From positions 124,001 through 188,000 of the forward strand of contig NZ_PIPZ01000003.1 of assembly GCF_003987045.1 (NCBI RefSeq): a stretch of DNA of 64,000 nt, in the 5' to 3' direction. Positions 9,250 to 18,136 of the stretch are shown piece after piece (positions within the stretch are counted from its first letter, which is position 1; every line of letters begins with the position of its first letter). The notes beneath the pieces are model-generated. The model saw only the letters and a program-made list of their open reading frames with translations. It searched no databases and had not been told where the DNA came from. The stretch is from Pseudidiomarina marina (GTDB lineage Bacteria; Pseudomonadota; Gammaproteobacteria; Enterobacterales; Alteromonadaceae). A program made the translations under genes and the position numbers.

Positions 9250-10665
9250 TTATGGCGTTGATGTATCAATAGTACTCGTATTAAGACGAGCATGCTGTAA
9301 TTGGGATTTGGTCATGATGTCGGCAATCTCGCCACTCTTCACAAGTTCGCGTAATCGTTTATCAAACCAATCTCTGAGCTCGCGTCCGCGTGGCGTATCG
9401 TGAAACATCACATGAATTGGTAATGCTTCGCGCAGTTGGTGCTTCACATAATCGGCCGCCGCCCAATCCGGGGCGTTATTATCGTCAAAAGTCACGACTG
9501 CGCCAACCCGTTGCATGTCGAGCATGGCAAAACAATCGAGCACGCTGTTGGCCAGATAGTAATTCAGCCCCTCTTTGAAGAAGCTGTGGTAATCGTAGCC
9601 AGCCACAAAACAAATTGGCCGCTTCAATGTTCCCGCTAACATCGCATCCAAATCGGCTTGTTCAAGCGCAAATGCGGCAATCGGACTATCGTAGTCAAAG
9701 TGGGTGTACGACGGCACCCCATCAATCGAAACTTGCGTGCGCGTACCGCCGACTAACATATCGAAGCGATTCTCATTGAAGCCGAGTACGGCGCGCTGAT
9801 AGCTGTTGGTATGCAGCTCAAGCTCTTCAGTAATGGGCGAAAAAATAGTTTGTATCAGCTGCCAGTATCTGCCCGAACCATCAACATGGGCGCGCTGTTC
9901 CATTAATCCGGCGGTTACTGACAGGGTCGGGAAGGTGGGCGGTTCAATAAACTCATTACGCCGTTCAAAGGTTACGCCATGCTCGCGGAATATCGTGACG
10001 ACTCGCCCGGTAGCATGCATGTCTTCAAGCACTGTGTTCAACGATGGAATTAAGTGCGCATGTTTTTCATGTAAAAAGTGATAGCCAATTAGGGCCAGCA
10101 TGGGGGTGATAATTAAGTGCGGGTTATCATAATAACCTAATTGACGCGCCTCAAAATCATTGAGCATCACCGCTTTGACGCGCTTATTAGTGAACATTAA
10201 ATTGAGTTGCTGAATATCGAGCGCTTGCACCGTTGGGCCTTCAAACTGATGCTCCTCAATCAGACCCATAACGGTTTGCATGCCGCTAATAAAGGCCAAA
10301 TTTTCCACATCATCAATGGTGCATAAACCACAGTCACGGCGGTCAGCCACCAACACAATTTCGAATGCGAATAGTGGAAACGGCACTTGCTTGAGGTTTT
10401 TAAACTCATTGTCGAGCTCGGGCAAACGCCCAAGTTCGCCGGCAATTCGCCCTGCATTTGATTCAACCAAGCTGCGATTACGCGGCATATTCACATAACG
10501 CAATGTGATGCCGAGCTCAGCGTAGGCTTCTTCGAGAATTTGCTGCACAGCCGCAGGTACAGGGCCATCATCAGGGGCACGGAAAGTTAATGTTGTTTGC
10601 TCAGCGCGCACGGCACCAACTGTCGAAGCGACCATCAGCAATACGCAGAATATTCGCAGAAACAT
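9250..10665 (-). CDS. Exported protein with two tandem solute-binding domains
   Basis: A 471-residue exported protein. Residues 1-22 are a signal peptide ending near VRAEQ. Two segments, about 25-235 and 245-455, each resemble the amino-acid type periplasmic binding fold (SBP_bac_3). Both contain an ITLRYV- or LEL-type early strand, an [11 protein letters not shown]- or [11 protein letters not shown]-type ligand loop, and a late dimming strand before a C-terminal helix pair. The start is uncertain: an ATG at 10665 or a TTG at 10671, the latter at better spacing from the GGAAAG at about 10678-10683. No transporter gene is adjacent, so it may be a sensor or orphan binding protein. Confidence 0.7.
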   Translation of the reverse strand: MFLRIFCVLLMVASTVGAVRAEQTTLTFRAPDDGPVPAAVQQILEEAYAELGITLRYVNMPRNRSLVESNAGRIAGELGRLPELDNEFKNLKQVPFPLFAFEIVLVADRRDCGLCTIDDVENLAFISGMQTVMGLIEEHQFEGPTVQALDIQQLNLMFTNKRVKAVMLNDFEARQLGYYDNPHLIITPMLALIGYHFLHEKHAHLIPSLNTVLEDMHATGRVVTIFREHGVTFERRNEFIEPPTFPTLSVTAGLMEQRAHVDGSGRYWQLIQTIFSPITEELELHTNSYQRAVLGFNENRFDMLVGGTRTQVSIDGVPSYTHFDYDSPIAAFALEQADLDAMLAGTLKRPICFVAGYDYHSFFKEGLNYYLANSVLDCFAMLDMQRVGAVVTFDDNNAPDWAAADYVKHQLREALPIHVMFHDTPRGRELRDWFDKRLRELVKSGEIADIMTKSQLQHARLNTSTIDTSTP

Positions 10666-10811
10666 AGCCAAAACAACTTTCCTTTCGTGGTTGTGCTTGT
10701 TGGTTAAACCTTTAGCAGTATATCAGGTCGAAGCTTTTATGAAACTAGACTAGAATTGACCTTTGCGGTCAATGCCGTTAGGTTGACCGTCTTCAGTTGT
10801 AGGAGCACACC

Positions 10812-12515
10812 ATGAAAACATCAATACTCGCTGCCTCGCTCTTGTTTGGCGCTTCCTTTGTAACGCTAGGCAGTGCGTTTTTTCCGCAATCTGCGTCAGC
10901 ACAAGACGCTGAGCGCGCCACTGGCCCGAATTATCAACTCTTTTTGATGGGCGATGAGATGGCGTTGTGCTCAAGTATGGCGTGGACCCATTGCAACGAC
11001 ACTGACTGGCTCGATGGTAAAACCATGCGAACCGATCGCTACATTAATTTAAGCGATAACTACACTAAACCGTTACTTGACGACAAATTGTGGCCTGCTC
11101 ACCGCCGTAAAACGCGCGATGACGTGAAAATGGCGCTCGAGATATTGTACGACCGCATGCGTTCAGAAGTGGTGCCTGAGCGAAGCTTCCAAGATGAGTT
11201 TACTCGCCGTGCCACACGCCATTTATATGATAGTTTGTCGGAGCGCGAGTGGAACCTCATTATTGATCACCTCGAAATGCCGGCTCCTAAGGGTAAACAT
11301 GATACGGCGCGAATCAAGCTGACTAAGATATTGGCGAAGCGCCAAATTCTGCAAGCCATGTTAGGGCAAGCGGATAAGGTACGCGGCAGCGACGATATGC
11401 CACGCATCGCCATTGCAGCAGCGGGTGCGCGTGACCCAATTACGGCCGTTGAACCATTTATTAGTGCCTTTGAAAGTTTAGGTGCTGAAGTACGTTGGTT
11501 ACCCATTGACGCTGCCGTGAATACAGCACAGCGCAGCGGTAAATGCGATGATCTTGATGCACTGCGCGAACAAGAACTCGGTACGTGGAAACGGGCGCGA
11601 GTATTCCCAGAGCAACACAAGCAGCAAGTAGCGTTCTGTAAAGATGCCCTGCAAGGACCCAAAATTGTGGATTGGGCCGACGCGGTGTTGATTGTCGGTA
11701 ATGATCCGAGCTTAGTGCGAAAAGCCTTTTTAGACCCGTTAAGTCAGCCAACTGACTTGATGACCAGTATTTATTTGAAAATGCGCGCGAATAAACTCGT
11801 GGTAGGTGCAACCAGCGATGCCATGAACGCGATGACCGCGCGCTCAATGGTAGCCAGTGGTACGAGCGCAGAAGCCCTTCGTGCCGGAGCTATTGCCGGT
11901 GAGGCTCCGCCATTTGCCTGTAACAAAGACGATTCGTGCCCACGCAACATGAACTCGGATAGCGCGACCTATCATCCGCTTGGTGGCGTCGGGCTGTTTA
12001 ATGTTGCCACGCTCGATGGCCAGTTTTCTGATATGGGGCGTCACGGCCGCTTGTTACGCGTTGCCGCAACGACCAATACGCCAGTGGCGGTGGGTATTGA
12101 TATGCGCACGGCCCTTGCAGTGAATGTGCTGAATGGTGCGTTTGAGGTGCTCGGTGAGCGTGGCGTGTTCTTTGGTATTGGCGCACAGCAAACCGAGAAT
12201 GCCGTAGCTGCTACTTTCCATTATTTAGCTGCGGGCGCTCGCGGTCAGTTCACTGATGATGGCGTGACCAATGTGAAGTTTGCGAAAGGTGAAGAAGTGG
12301 TGCAAGAGGCGCCTACCACGCGCTTCTTAAACAACCGCGGCATGGTTGATTCATTGCGCTTGCTGTGCCAAGAACGCAACAGCTTCAACTTGATTGAGAA
12401 AGATTTCCGCTTGATGGTGGCCGGTGACGAAGCCACCAAACGCGTGAAAGCCGGTGGCGAATGTCAGGTTACCGATGCCCGCATCGGCCTCTCGTGGCAA
12501 CCTGACACGTTCTAG
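10812..12515 (+). CDS. Exported cyanophycinase-like protein (peptidase S51 fold)
   Basis: A 567-residue exported protein with a signal peptide cleaved near SASA-Q (about residue 30). The C-terminal half looks like the cyanophycinase branch of family S51. ADAVLIVGND precedes a nucleophile-elbow-like VVGATSDAM, and DGQFSDMGRHGRLLR corresponds to the DxxFSxRGRxGRLL motif of cyanophycinases, followed by VGIDMRTALAV. The usual GTSAGA elbow is changed to ATSDAM, and a second SGTSAEAL occurs nearby. The N-terminal 200 residues have no domain I recognise. It might cleave beta-aspartyl peptides outside the cytoplasm, but activity is not assured. Its TAG stop lies inside a REP-like element. Confidence 0.6.
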   Translation: MKTSILAASLLFGASFVTLGSAFFPQSASAQDAERATGPNYQLFLMGDEMALCSSMAWTHCNDTDWLDGKTMRTDRYINLSDNYTKPLLDDKLWPAHRRKTRDDVKMALEILYDRMRSEVVPERSFQDEFTRRATRHLYDSLSEREWNLIIDHLEMPAPKGKHDTARIKLTKILAKRQILQAMLGQADKVRGSDDMPRIAIAAAGARDPITAVEPFISAFESLGAEVRWLPIDAAVNTAQRSGKCDDLDALREQELGTWKRARVFPEQHKQQVAFCKDALQGPKIVDWADAVLIVGNDPSLVRKAFLDPLSQPTDLMTSIYLKMRANKLVVGATSDAMNAMTARSMVASGTSAEALRAGAIAGEAPPFACNKDDSCPRNMNSDSATYHPLGGVGLFNVATLDGQFSDMGRHGRLLRVAATTNTPVAVGIDMRTALAVNVLNGAFEVLGERGVFFGIGAQQTENAVAATFHYLAAGARGQFTDDGVTNVKFAKGEEVVQEAPTTRFLNNRGMVDSLRLLCQERNSFNLIEKDFRLMVAGDEATKRVKAGGECQVTDARIGLSWQPDTF

Positions 12516-12568
12516 CCCTGCGTCTCACGCCGGGACATGGTAGCCCGGCGTTTTACGCCGGGACATGA
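12514..12568 (+). repeat. Tandem pair of REP-like palindromes
   Basis: Two near-identical units of 27-28 bases follow one another (12514-12540 and 12541-12568). Each has the form TAGCCC-GCGT-N3-ACGCCGGG-ACATG, and each can form an eight-base-pair GC-rich hairpin with a three-base loop; the first has one mismatch. The TAG of the first unit is the stop codon of the upstream gene. It may also serve as a transcription barrier between the convergent genes. Confidence 0.8.
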
Positions 12569-12623
12569 CGAAGTCATGGTGATTGTTCGGGATATCCAAG
12601 ATTCACTAGAATTTCAGACATTC

Positions 12624-12662
12624 ACGGCGCTACGCGCCACCCGGCGTGCAACGCCGAGCTAC
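12624..12662 (-). repeat. Composite REP-like element, inverted orientation
   Basis: Two hairpins side by side, GGCGC-tac-GCGCC and CCGGCGT-gca-ACGCCG, in the opposite orientation to the copy at 13357. The pyrE stop codon (TAG on the minus strand, 12659-12661) is formed by the end of this element. Confidence 0.75.
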
Positions 12663-13300
12663 ACCCCATACTCCGCCCGATACGCAGTGACTTTATCTAA
12701 GTACTGCGCTAAATCGGGCGAGTCTTTCAAATACTCAATCACATCATTCAGCTGCACAATGCTGATCACTTGCGCATTGTAATCGCGCTCAACTTCCTGA
12801 ATAGCGCTTAGCTCGCCTTTGCCTTTCTCTTGGCGATCTAACGCAATCAACACGCCCGCTAACTCAGCGCCGTTGGCCTGCACAATTTCCATCGATTCAC
12901 GAATAGCCGTGCCCGCCGTAATTACATCGTCCACCAGCATCACGCGACCATTGAGTGGTGAACCCACCAAGTTGCCGCCTTCGCCGTGGTCTTTCTTCTC
13001 TTTGCGGTTAAAGCAATACGGCACATCTTTCTGATACGTATCAAACAGGGCAATTGCCGCTGCTGTGGCAATTGGAATGCCCTTGTAAGCTGGGCCAAAC
13101 AATACATCGAATTCCACGCCGCTGTCTTGCAACGCCGCCGCATAAAACCGACCAAGACGCGCCAAATCAGAACCCTGATTAAACAACCCAGCATTGAAGA
13201 AATACGGGCTTGTGCGGCCCGATTTCAAAGTAAACTCACCAAACTTCAACACGCCACGTTCAATGGCAAATTCGATAAAATCTTTTTGATATTGTTTCAT
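12659..13300 (-). CDS. pyrE: Orotate phosphoribosyltransferase
   Basis: Converts orotate and PRPP to orotidine 5'-phosphate in pyrimidine synthesis. Starting at the ATG at 13300 gives 213 residues, exactly the E. coli length; longer in-frame extension upstream would run through the REP-like element and is not credible. Motifs seen are [39 protein letters not shown] and the PRPP loop [13 protein letters not shown]. It lies 101 bases downstream of rph on the same strand, the usual rph-pyrE pairing, with a REP-like element between them. Confidence 0.96.
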   Translation of the reverse strand: MKQYQKDFIEFAIERGVLKFGEFTLKSGRTSPYFFNAGLFNQGSDLARLGRFYAAALQDSGVEFDVLFGPAYKGIPIATAAAIALFDTYQKDVPYCFNRKEKKDHGEGGNLVGSPLNGRVMLVDDVITAGTAIRESMEIVQANGAELAGVLIALDRQEKGKGELSAIQEVERDYNAQVISIVQLNDVIEYLKDSPDLAQYLDKVTAYRAEYGV

Positions 13301-13356
13301 AAAACCGTGTCTCGTTTTTCGTACGCTTTGCTGTTCGTGCGCGCTTCGCGCTGTTC

Positions 13357-13397
13357 GTAGCCCGGCGTTGCACGCCGGGTGGCGCAAAGCGCCGTTA
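13357..13397 (+). repeat. Composite REP-like element between rph and pyrE
   Basis: GTAG is followed by CCCGGCGT-tgc-ACGCCGGG (13361-13379) and then GGCGC-aaa-GCGCC (13381-13393), two adjacent perfect hairpins. It is the direct counterpart of the inverted copy at 12624-12662, so pyrE is bracketed by the two. In the rph-pyrE mRNA it would fold and could attenuate or stabilise the transcript. Confidence 0.8.
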
Positions 13398-13401
13398 ATG
13401 T

Positions 13402-14115
13402 TTAAGCCAACGCCTGCTTCTGTAAGTCCATGAGTTCGCGAATGGCGTGTTTCGCTAACTCGAGCATGGCATTCATGTCTTCGCTTGAGAACGGTTCGCC
13501 CTCAGCAGTACCTTGAATTTCAATGAATTTGCCCGCTTCAGTCATCACCACGTTCATGTCAGTTTCGGCTTTTGAATCTTCTGTGTAATCCAAATCCGCC
13601 ACCGCATGGCCTTCATACATACCCACCGATACCGCAGCCACCAAACCTTTCAACGGATTGGTTCTGACAATGCCTTCTTTGCGCATCCAGTTCAGCGCAT
13701 CTACCAATGCCACACACGCACCAGTAATCGATGCGGTACGCGTGCCGCCATCGGCTTGTAACACGTCGCAATCGATGGTGATGGTGTTCTCACCTAGCGC
13801 TGCCATATCCACGCATGCACGCAGTGAGCGGCCAATTAAGCGCTGAATTTCAACCGTACGGCCACCTTGCTTACCACGGGCGGCTTCGCGATCCATACGC
13901 GAGTGCGTTGAACGCGGTAACATGCCGTATTCTGCCGTGACCCAACCTTGGCCCTTGCCCTTCAAAAAGCGCGGTACGCTTTTATCGACACTGGCTGTAC
14001 ACAATACCTTGGTATCACCAAACTCAATGAGCACCGAACCTTCGGCATGACGCGTAAAATTCCGGGTAATAGTCACCGGGCGGATCTGTTGGGCAGTACG
14101 ACCACTTGGACGCAT
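13402..14115 (-). CDS. rph: Ribonuclease PH
   Basis: Phosphorolytic 3'-to-5' exoribonuclease that trims tRNA 3' ends, 237 residues, full length. The N-terminal [14 protein letters not shown], the [18 protein letters not shown] strand and [20 protein letters not shown] are typical. The phosphate-binding [20 protein letters not shown] and the catalytic-site [19 protein letters not shown] follow. The ATG is preceded by AGGAG at good spacing. Unlike the truncated rph of some E. coli K-12 strains, this one looks intact. Confidence 0.96.
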   Translation of the reverse strand: MRPSGRTAQQIRPVTITRNFTRHAEGSVLIEFGDTKVLCTASVDKSVPRFLKGKGQGWVTAEYGMLPRSTHSRMDREAARGKQGGRTVEIQRLIGRSLRACVDMAALGENTITIDCDVLQADGGTRTASITGACVALVDALNWMRKEGIVRTNPLKGLVAAVSVGMYEGHAVADLDYTEDSKAETDMNVVMTEAGKFIEIQGTAEGEPFSSEDMNAMLELAKHAIRELMDLQKQALA

Positions 14116-14157
14116 GGTTGGCTCCTGTTTTGTGCAAAATTATGGCTGGCGATTATA

Positions 14158-14505
14158 TCAGATATGGATGTGAAATTCCGTTGCGACGGCAATTGGTCGG
14201 ACTGATTTCTGGCATTTTTCCATTTTCACTAAACCAAAGTTGGCCATGGTTTTTAGTGAGCGAGAAAGATTACTCGGTGCCCGGCCCGAAAGTTCGGATA
14301 ACTCTTTAAGCGATTGCGGTTCACTTTCAGCAATCATTTTCAGTAGCTCACGGTTATGATCAGATAGAACTTCGGCGAGCGAGCGAATAGAAGGGAACCA
14401 AACTTTCGGCTCGTTTTCAGTTGGCTTCACTTCGCCTTTAGCAATAGCAATAAGGCGGGCACGAATTTCTTCTTGCGGCTTCACGCCTATGTGTAAAATA
14501 GCCAT
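14158..14505 (-). CDS. TumA-like antitoxin, winged-helix regulator
   Basis: A 115-residue DNA-binding protein. The C-terminal half has a MarR/ArsR-like winged helix (LKELSELSGRAPSNLSRSLKTMANFGLVK). This matches the HVO_A0114-type regulators that accompany TumE toxins. Its ATG overlaps the stop of the preceding toxin-like gene in a TAATG junction, so the pair is translationally coupled. It is expected to neutralise the toxin and repress the operon. The family assignment comes from domain and context together. Confidence 0.72.
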   Translation of the reverse strand: MAILHIGVKPQEEIRARLIAIAKGEVKPTENEPKVWFPSIRSLAEVLSDHNRELLKMIAESEPQSLKELSELSGRAPSNLSRSLKTMANFGLVKMEKCQKSVRPIAVATEFHIHI

Positions 14506-14855
14506 TAATGAGTCTCCTTCATGTATGCATCGGCTAGGTCGAAAAAATCCTCGAGTAGCTTAGCCGCATTAATAAACGTGTAAGGAACGACGCTTCCGTC
14601 AGCTTTGTGAATATGATCACTTTGCTCAGGTGCTTTCCCATATGCTGTTGCTTTACGTATTCGGTGTGCATTATCCATTCCGAGTACTCGTTTACCGCTT
14701 AAGTCATGAAGTGTTAGCGAATATTTGATTCCGTGAGGCACTCGTTTACTCGCGTCAATAATTCGAGCCTCAATGAAAACCCAGTAACCTTCTTCTTGAT
14801 AGAGAGCGGTTCCGCTTAAATCCAAAAGCGCCGCGATAGTATAATCTACATCCAT
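14505..14855 (-). CDS. TumE-like toxin (DUF6516 family)
   Basis: A 116-residue basic protein resembling the TumE (DUF6516) toxins, reported as mRNA-cleaving. Typical features are an N-terminal beta-rich part (YWVFIEARIIDASKRVPHGIKYSLTLHD), the charged segment GMDNAHRIRK, then HIHKADGSVVPY and a C-terminal helix. The toxin gene comes first and the antitoxin second, as in described TumE-TumA pairs. It is placed between rph and yicC in otherwise core sequence, and the stretch is somewhat more AT-rich than its neighbours, which fits acquisition. Confidence 0.72.
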   Translation of the reverse strand: MDVDYTIAALLDLSGTALYQEEGYWVFIEARIIDASKRVPHGIKYSLTLHDLSGKRVLGMDNAHRIRKATAYGKAPEQSDHIHKADGSVVPYTFINAAKLLEDFFDLADAYMKETH

Positions 14856-15009
14856 ATAAATATCACCTGATGATAATTAATTTAGCTAAGATAATTTGAG
14901 CATCTACCGACTCTTTAGGCGAACGTAATTGAACGTGCGAAATAGTCGTACTGTACGACGTAGCGAACAGTGTTAAACTATGACCAGACAAAGCTTACAA
15001 GGAATAGCA

Positions 15010-15873
15010 ATGATTCAATCAATGACCGGCTACGCGCGCCATGAACTGAAAGCCGAGTGGGGCACAGCCACGTGGGAAATGCGCTCGGTAAACCAGCGCT
15101 TCTTAGAAACCTACTTTCGCTTACCCGAGCAAATTCGTTCACTCGAAAATGGTCTGCGCGACCGCTTACGCAAACAATTGCAGCGCGGCAAAGTAGAATG
15201 CAACCTGCGTTTGCACATTGAGCAAAAAGCCGAAGGCGGTTTAAGCCTGAACGAAGATCTCGCTCGTAGCGTCATTTCATCAGCAAATTGGGTCGCCAAC
15301 CAAAGCTCAAGCGCACAGTTGAATCCGTTAGACGTATTGCGTTGGCCTGGTGTTGTTGCCCAGCAAGAAGACGATATGGACGTGATTCAAGCCGACGTAC
15401 TTGGCGCTTTTGAAGCCTGCATTGCTGAATTCATTGAGAACCGTGCTAGCGAAGGCAAGGCACTCGAGCGCATGATTGAAGAGCGCCTTGAAGGTATTTC
15501 AGAGCAAGTAAGCTTTGTGCGCGGTCGCATGCCAGAAGTACTGCAATGGCAGCGTGAGAAATTACTTGCGCGCTTTGAAGAAGCTCGTGTGGAACTCGAC
15601 CCAACGCGCCTTGAAGCGGAAATGGTGATGCTGGCGCAAAAAGTAGACGTAGCCGAAGAGCTCGACCGCCTCAACGCGCACGTTGTGGAAACGCGCAAGA
15701 TTTTACGCAAGGGCGGCGCCTGTGGCCGTCGTTTAGACTTCATGATGCAAGAATTCAACCGTGAAGCGAACACCTTAGGCTCGAAATCGATTAACGCCGA
15801 CATTACCGCTTCTGCGGTGGAGTTGAAGGTGTTGATTGAGCAGATGCGTGAGCAGATCCAGAACATCGAGTAG
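15010..15873 (+). CDS. yicC: YicC family endoribonuclease-like protein
   Basis: YicC of 287 residues, the same length as in E. coli, where it is reported as an endoribonuclease acting on RNA such as RyhB. The ATG at 15010 gives the family N-terminus MIQSMTGYARHE and has AAGGAATAG before it; an earlier in-frame ATG lacks this. The family ends are clear: SVNQRFLETYFRLPE near residue 35, and the C-terminal GRRLDFMMQEFNREANTLGSK. The next genes usually seen beside yicC (gmk, rpoZ) are absent because the accessory island begins just downstream. Confidence 0.93.
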   Translation: MIQSMTGYARHELKAEWGTATWEMRSVNQRFLETYFRLPEQIRSLENGLRDRLRKQLQRGKVECNLRLHIEQKAEGGLSLNEDLARSVISSANWVANQSSSAQLNPLDVLRWPGVVAQQEDDMDVIQADVLGAFEACIAEFIENRASEGKALERMIEERLEGISEQVSFVRGRMPEVLQWQREKLLARFEEARVELDPTRLEAEMVMLAQKVDVAEELDRLNAHVVETRKILRKGGACGRRLDFMMQEFNREANTLGSKSINADITASAVELKVLIEQMREQIQNIE

Positions 15874-15892
15874 CCGTCGCTCGCTCCGTAAG

Positions 15893-15920
15893 GTAAGCCG
15901 GGTGGCGCTTCACGCCGTTA
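15893..15920 (+). repeat. Decayed REP-like element after yicC
   Basis: The segment runs GTAAG, CCGGGT, GGCGC-ttca-CGCC and GTTA. It matches the second half of the composite elements around pyrE, with the first hairpin partly lost. Confidence 0.55.
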
Positions 15921-15930
15921 TGCTAACCAC

Positions 15931-15955
15931 ACCCTCAATGCATACCATTGAGGGT
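15931..15955 (+). repeat. Perfect 10-bp inverted repeat at island edge
   Basis: ACCCTCAATG, loop CATAC, CATTGAGGGT. No T-run follows, so it is a poor intrinsic terminator. It may be a junction relic or a transcript-end hairpin for yicC. Confidence 0.6.
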
Positions 15956-16388
15956 ATACCCCATACCTTTCCCAAATTTTTGTGTTCAGTTGCAGCAAAA
16001 AAGCTATATCAATAAGTGATTGAGCTACGACTCATTACTTTCGCTTGTTCCCCTGCAGCGGTTTTAGTAATCTCGAACATTAGCAAAAAGCACTCCAATG
16101 GAATTATGGCGAGCGATTATTGAGCCAGCTCAGTTGTTTCCTCAAGGAAGAGCCCTCCTCATAAGTTTTTCTTCGCCTATTTAAATTTTGTTTCGCTGCA
16201 TTGTTGCGTTCTATTTGTGTTTTTTTCGGCTTTAGTTCTTTTATTTCTGCATGTTCTAGGGTGAATCTGGGATAGATAAGAAGCAAAGTGAAAAATTCTA
16301 AAGTGTACATGCCGGTGTATTAGAGATATGAGGCGTGCACATTAGTACAATATTAGCTGCCAGAGCGATTTGAAATAAGGGATTGCTT

Positions 16389-18020
16389 ATGAGAAAGACA
16401 AAAACAAGAAAAGAGAAGTTGTCCATATATCTTGCAAAGCGAGGCGTGGGAAGCGATGCATCCAAGGTGATTAACCTTGAAAACTCCAAGCCACCAATCG
16501 AAATGAAGGTTCAAGGGTTGGAAACAACACTCTACGTCAAAAAGGAGCCTCCGAAGCCCCCGCCTCCATGGACAAGGCTGTTTACAGAACATCAGGAACT
16601 TCCAGATGATTTATTCGGTAGTAGACGGGCAGTAGGAGCAGCATTCGTTGCAAATCTTAAGGACAAGTTGTTTATATTGACCTTTGGAACAGGATTTCAC
16701 CTTGTAAAAAACGAAGCTATTGAGAGAGACTTCGGTCTTAGAGTTACACTTAACTCTGTTGATTCGGATAAGCTGAGAAGCCTCGACAAAGCCAACTATG
16801 ATCTCAATCCGTTAAACTCGAGAACGCAGAGTTCAATTGACCTTGGAGTGTTTGATCTTGATGTCGACTCTGAGATGGATATGTTGTATGCGGTCACAGG
16901 GGTATCAAGAGTTCCCGAGTTTGGTTCACACGTAACCGGAAGAGACGCATTAACTCTTGTGCTAGACATCAATCTAAAACAGTTGAAGGATGTTCTTTTA
17001 GAAGCCTTAAACAAATACGAAGAAGACTTGCCAAAGGAGTTTGAATGGGTCGAGAACATTCAAAGGGTCAAAGATAAAGAGCTTTTAGAAGTTCTCGACT
17101 TAGAATTAGATGATGTTTTGTCTAAGAGTGAATTCCAGAAAATGTGGATTGGCGAACCAGAGATAATTGATTGGGAAAATCAAATAGGCTATTCCTTCGA
17201 TCTCTACCAGAAAACACCAAGACACGTTGTATTAAAAATTGAAGACTTGGTTCAATATTTTAAAAATAAAGGCATCTCTTTAACAACAGAAAACCTAAAG
17301 CTTCAGACGATCCACATCAATGATAACGAGTACAATTCAGTTAAAAAATGGTCGGCTTATCGGTGTTTGTATGCGGAGGTTTCGGCTGGGAAAGAACAAT
17401 ATATTCTTAGAAACGGACAGTGGTATATAGTCAACAGCAACTTCGTGGAGTATATCGATAAGTATCTGGAGGGATTCGACCCATACGATTTTGAATTTCC
17501 AGTTTATTCACATGATCGGGAGGAAGACTACAATGATTTTATCGCAGATACACATGATAATATTGAGCTCATGGATAAGAAGTTTGTAAAAGTTGGCGGG
17601 CCTTATGACAAACTTGAGTTTTGTGATCTGATCAGGGACTCATATGAACTAATCCATGTGAAATACTATAGAAGCTCCTCTACATTAAGCCATTTGTTCT
17701 CACAGGGTTATGTTGCATCAGAAGCATTTATCGGCGACTCGGCTTTCAGAAAACGGTTAAATGAAAAACTACCCGATTCGACAAAGCTCAAATGTACTGA
17801 TAGCAGGCCTGATCCCAGTAGCTATAGAATTGTTTATGCGATTGCAACCAATAAATCAGTACCGAAAGAATTGCCATTTTTTTCCAAAGTCACACTTAAA
17901 AATGCTTTAAAGACTCTGAAAACGTTAAACTATAAGGTCTCTGTTACTTCGATAAAGGTTGACCCTTTGCTAGAGGTGAAGAAAAAAGGAAAACCAGCAA
18001 AAGGAAAGAAACAAACATGA
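16389..18020 (+). CDS. TIGR04141 / DUF6119 family sporadically distributed protein
   Basis: A 543-residue protein that resembles the TIGR04141 (DUF6119) family, whose members occur sporadically on islands and whose function is not established. Features seen are LSIYLAKRGV at the N-terminus, then FILTFGTGFHLVKNEAIERDFGLRVTLNSVD at about residues 90-120 split by conserved Gly and Arg, and SRTQSSIDLGVFDLD. A late YRIVYAIAT segment and a Lys-rich tail (KKKGKPAKGKKQ) close it. The ATG at 16389 is taken because AAGGGA precedes it. Codon use is AT-rich like the rest of the island. Neighbouring restriction genes suggest a defence role, as inference only. Confidence 0.7.
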   Translation: MRKTKTRKEKLSIYLAKRGVGSDASKVINLENSKPPIEMKVQGLETTLYVKKEPPKPPPPWTRLFTEHQELPDDLFGSRRAVGAAFVANLKDKLFILTFGTGFHLVKNEAIERDFGLRVTLNSVDSDKLRSLDKANYDLNPLNSRTQSSIDLGVFDLDVDSEMDMLYAVTGVSRVPEFGSHVTGRDALTLVLDINLKQLKDVLLEALNKYEEDLPKEFEWVENIQRVKDKELLEVLDLELDDVLSKSEFQKMWIGEPEIIDWENQIGYSFDLYQKTPRHVVLKIEDLVQYFKNKGISLTTENLKLQTIHINDNEYNSVKKWSAYRCLYAEVSAGKEQYILRNGQWYIVNSNFVEYIDKYLEGFDPYDFEFPVYSHDREEDYNDFIADTHDNIELMDKKFVKVGGPYDKLEFCDLIRDSYELIHVKYYRSSSTLSHLFSQGYVASEAFIGDSAFRKRLNEKLPDSTKLKCTDSRPDPSSYRIVYAIATNKSVPKELPFFSKVTLKNALKTLKTLNYKVSVTSIKVDPLLEVKKKGKPAKGKKQT

Positions 18021-18136
18021 CCACGGATTCGCAGTTCTCTAAATGATGCTACAAATGGAAAAACTTTACCCTACACTACAATTTTTCCGGTGAACCTAGC
18101 GTCAGTTGCTAGTCGCAGCGAAGGAAAGTTCATCAT

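Larger units (their letters stand above)
15874..16388. other. Gene-free left edge of the accessory island
   Basis: About 500 bases without a convincing gene. They hold the decayed REP-like element and a perfect inverted repeat (ACCCTCAATG at 15931-15940, CATTGAGGGT at 15946-15955, five-base loop). A small palindrome GGGTATACCC overlaps its right arm. After about 15960 the base composition turns AT-rich, marking the change from core to island sequence. No tRNA, integrase or direct-repeat attachment site was recognised. The last 10-20 bases carry AAGGGA, the ribosome site of the next gene. Confidence 0.6.

Noticed and set aside
11267-11847. Two overlapping antisense frames in the cyanophycinase-like gene
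   Set aside because: Mutually overlapping, no start context, Cys- and Arg-rich translations typical of non-coding frames.
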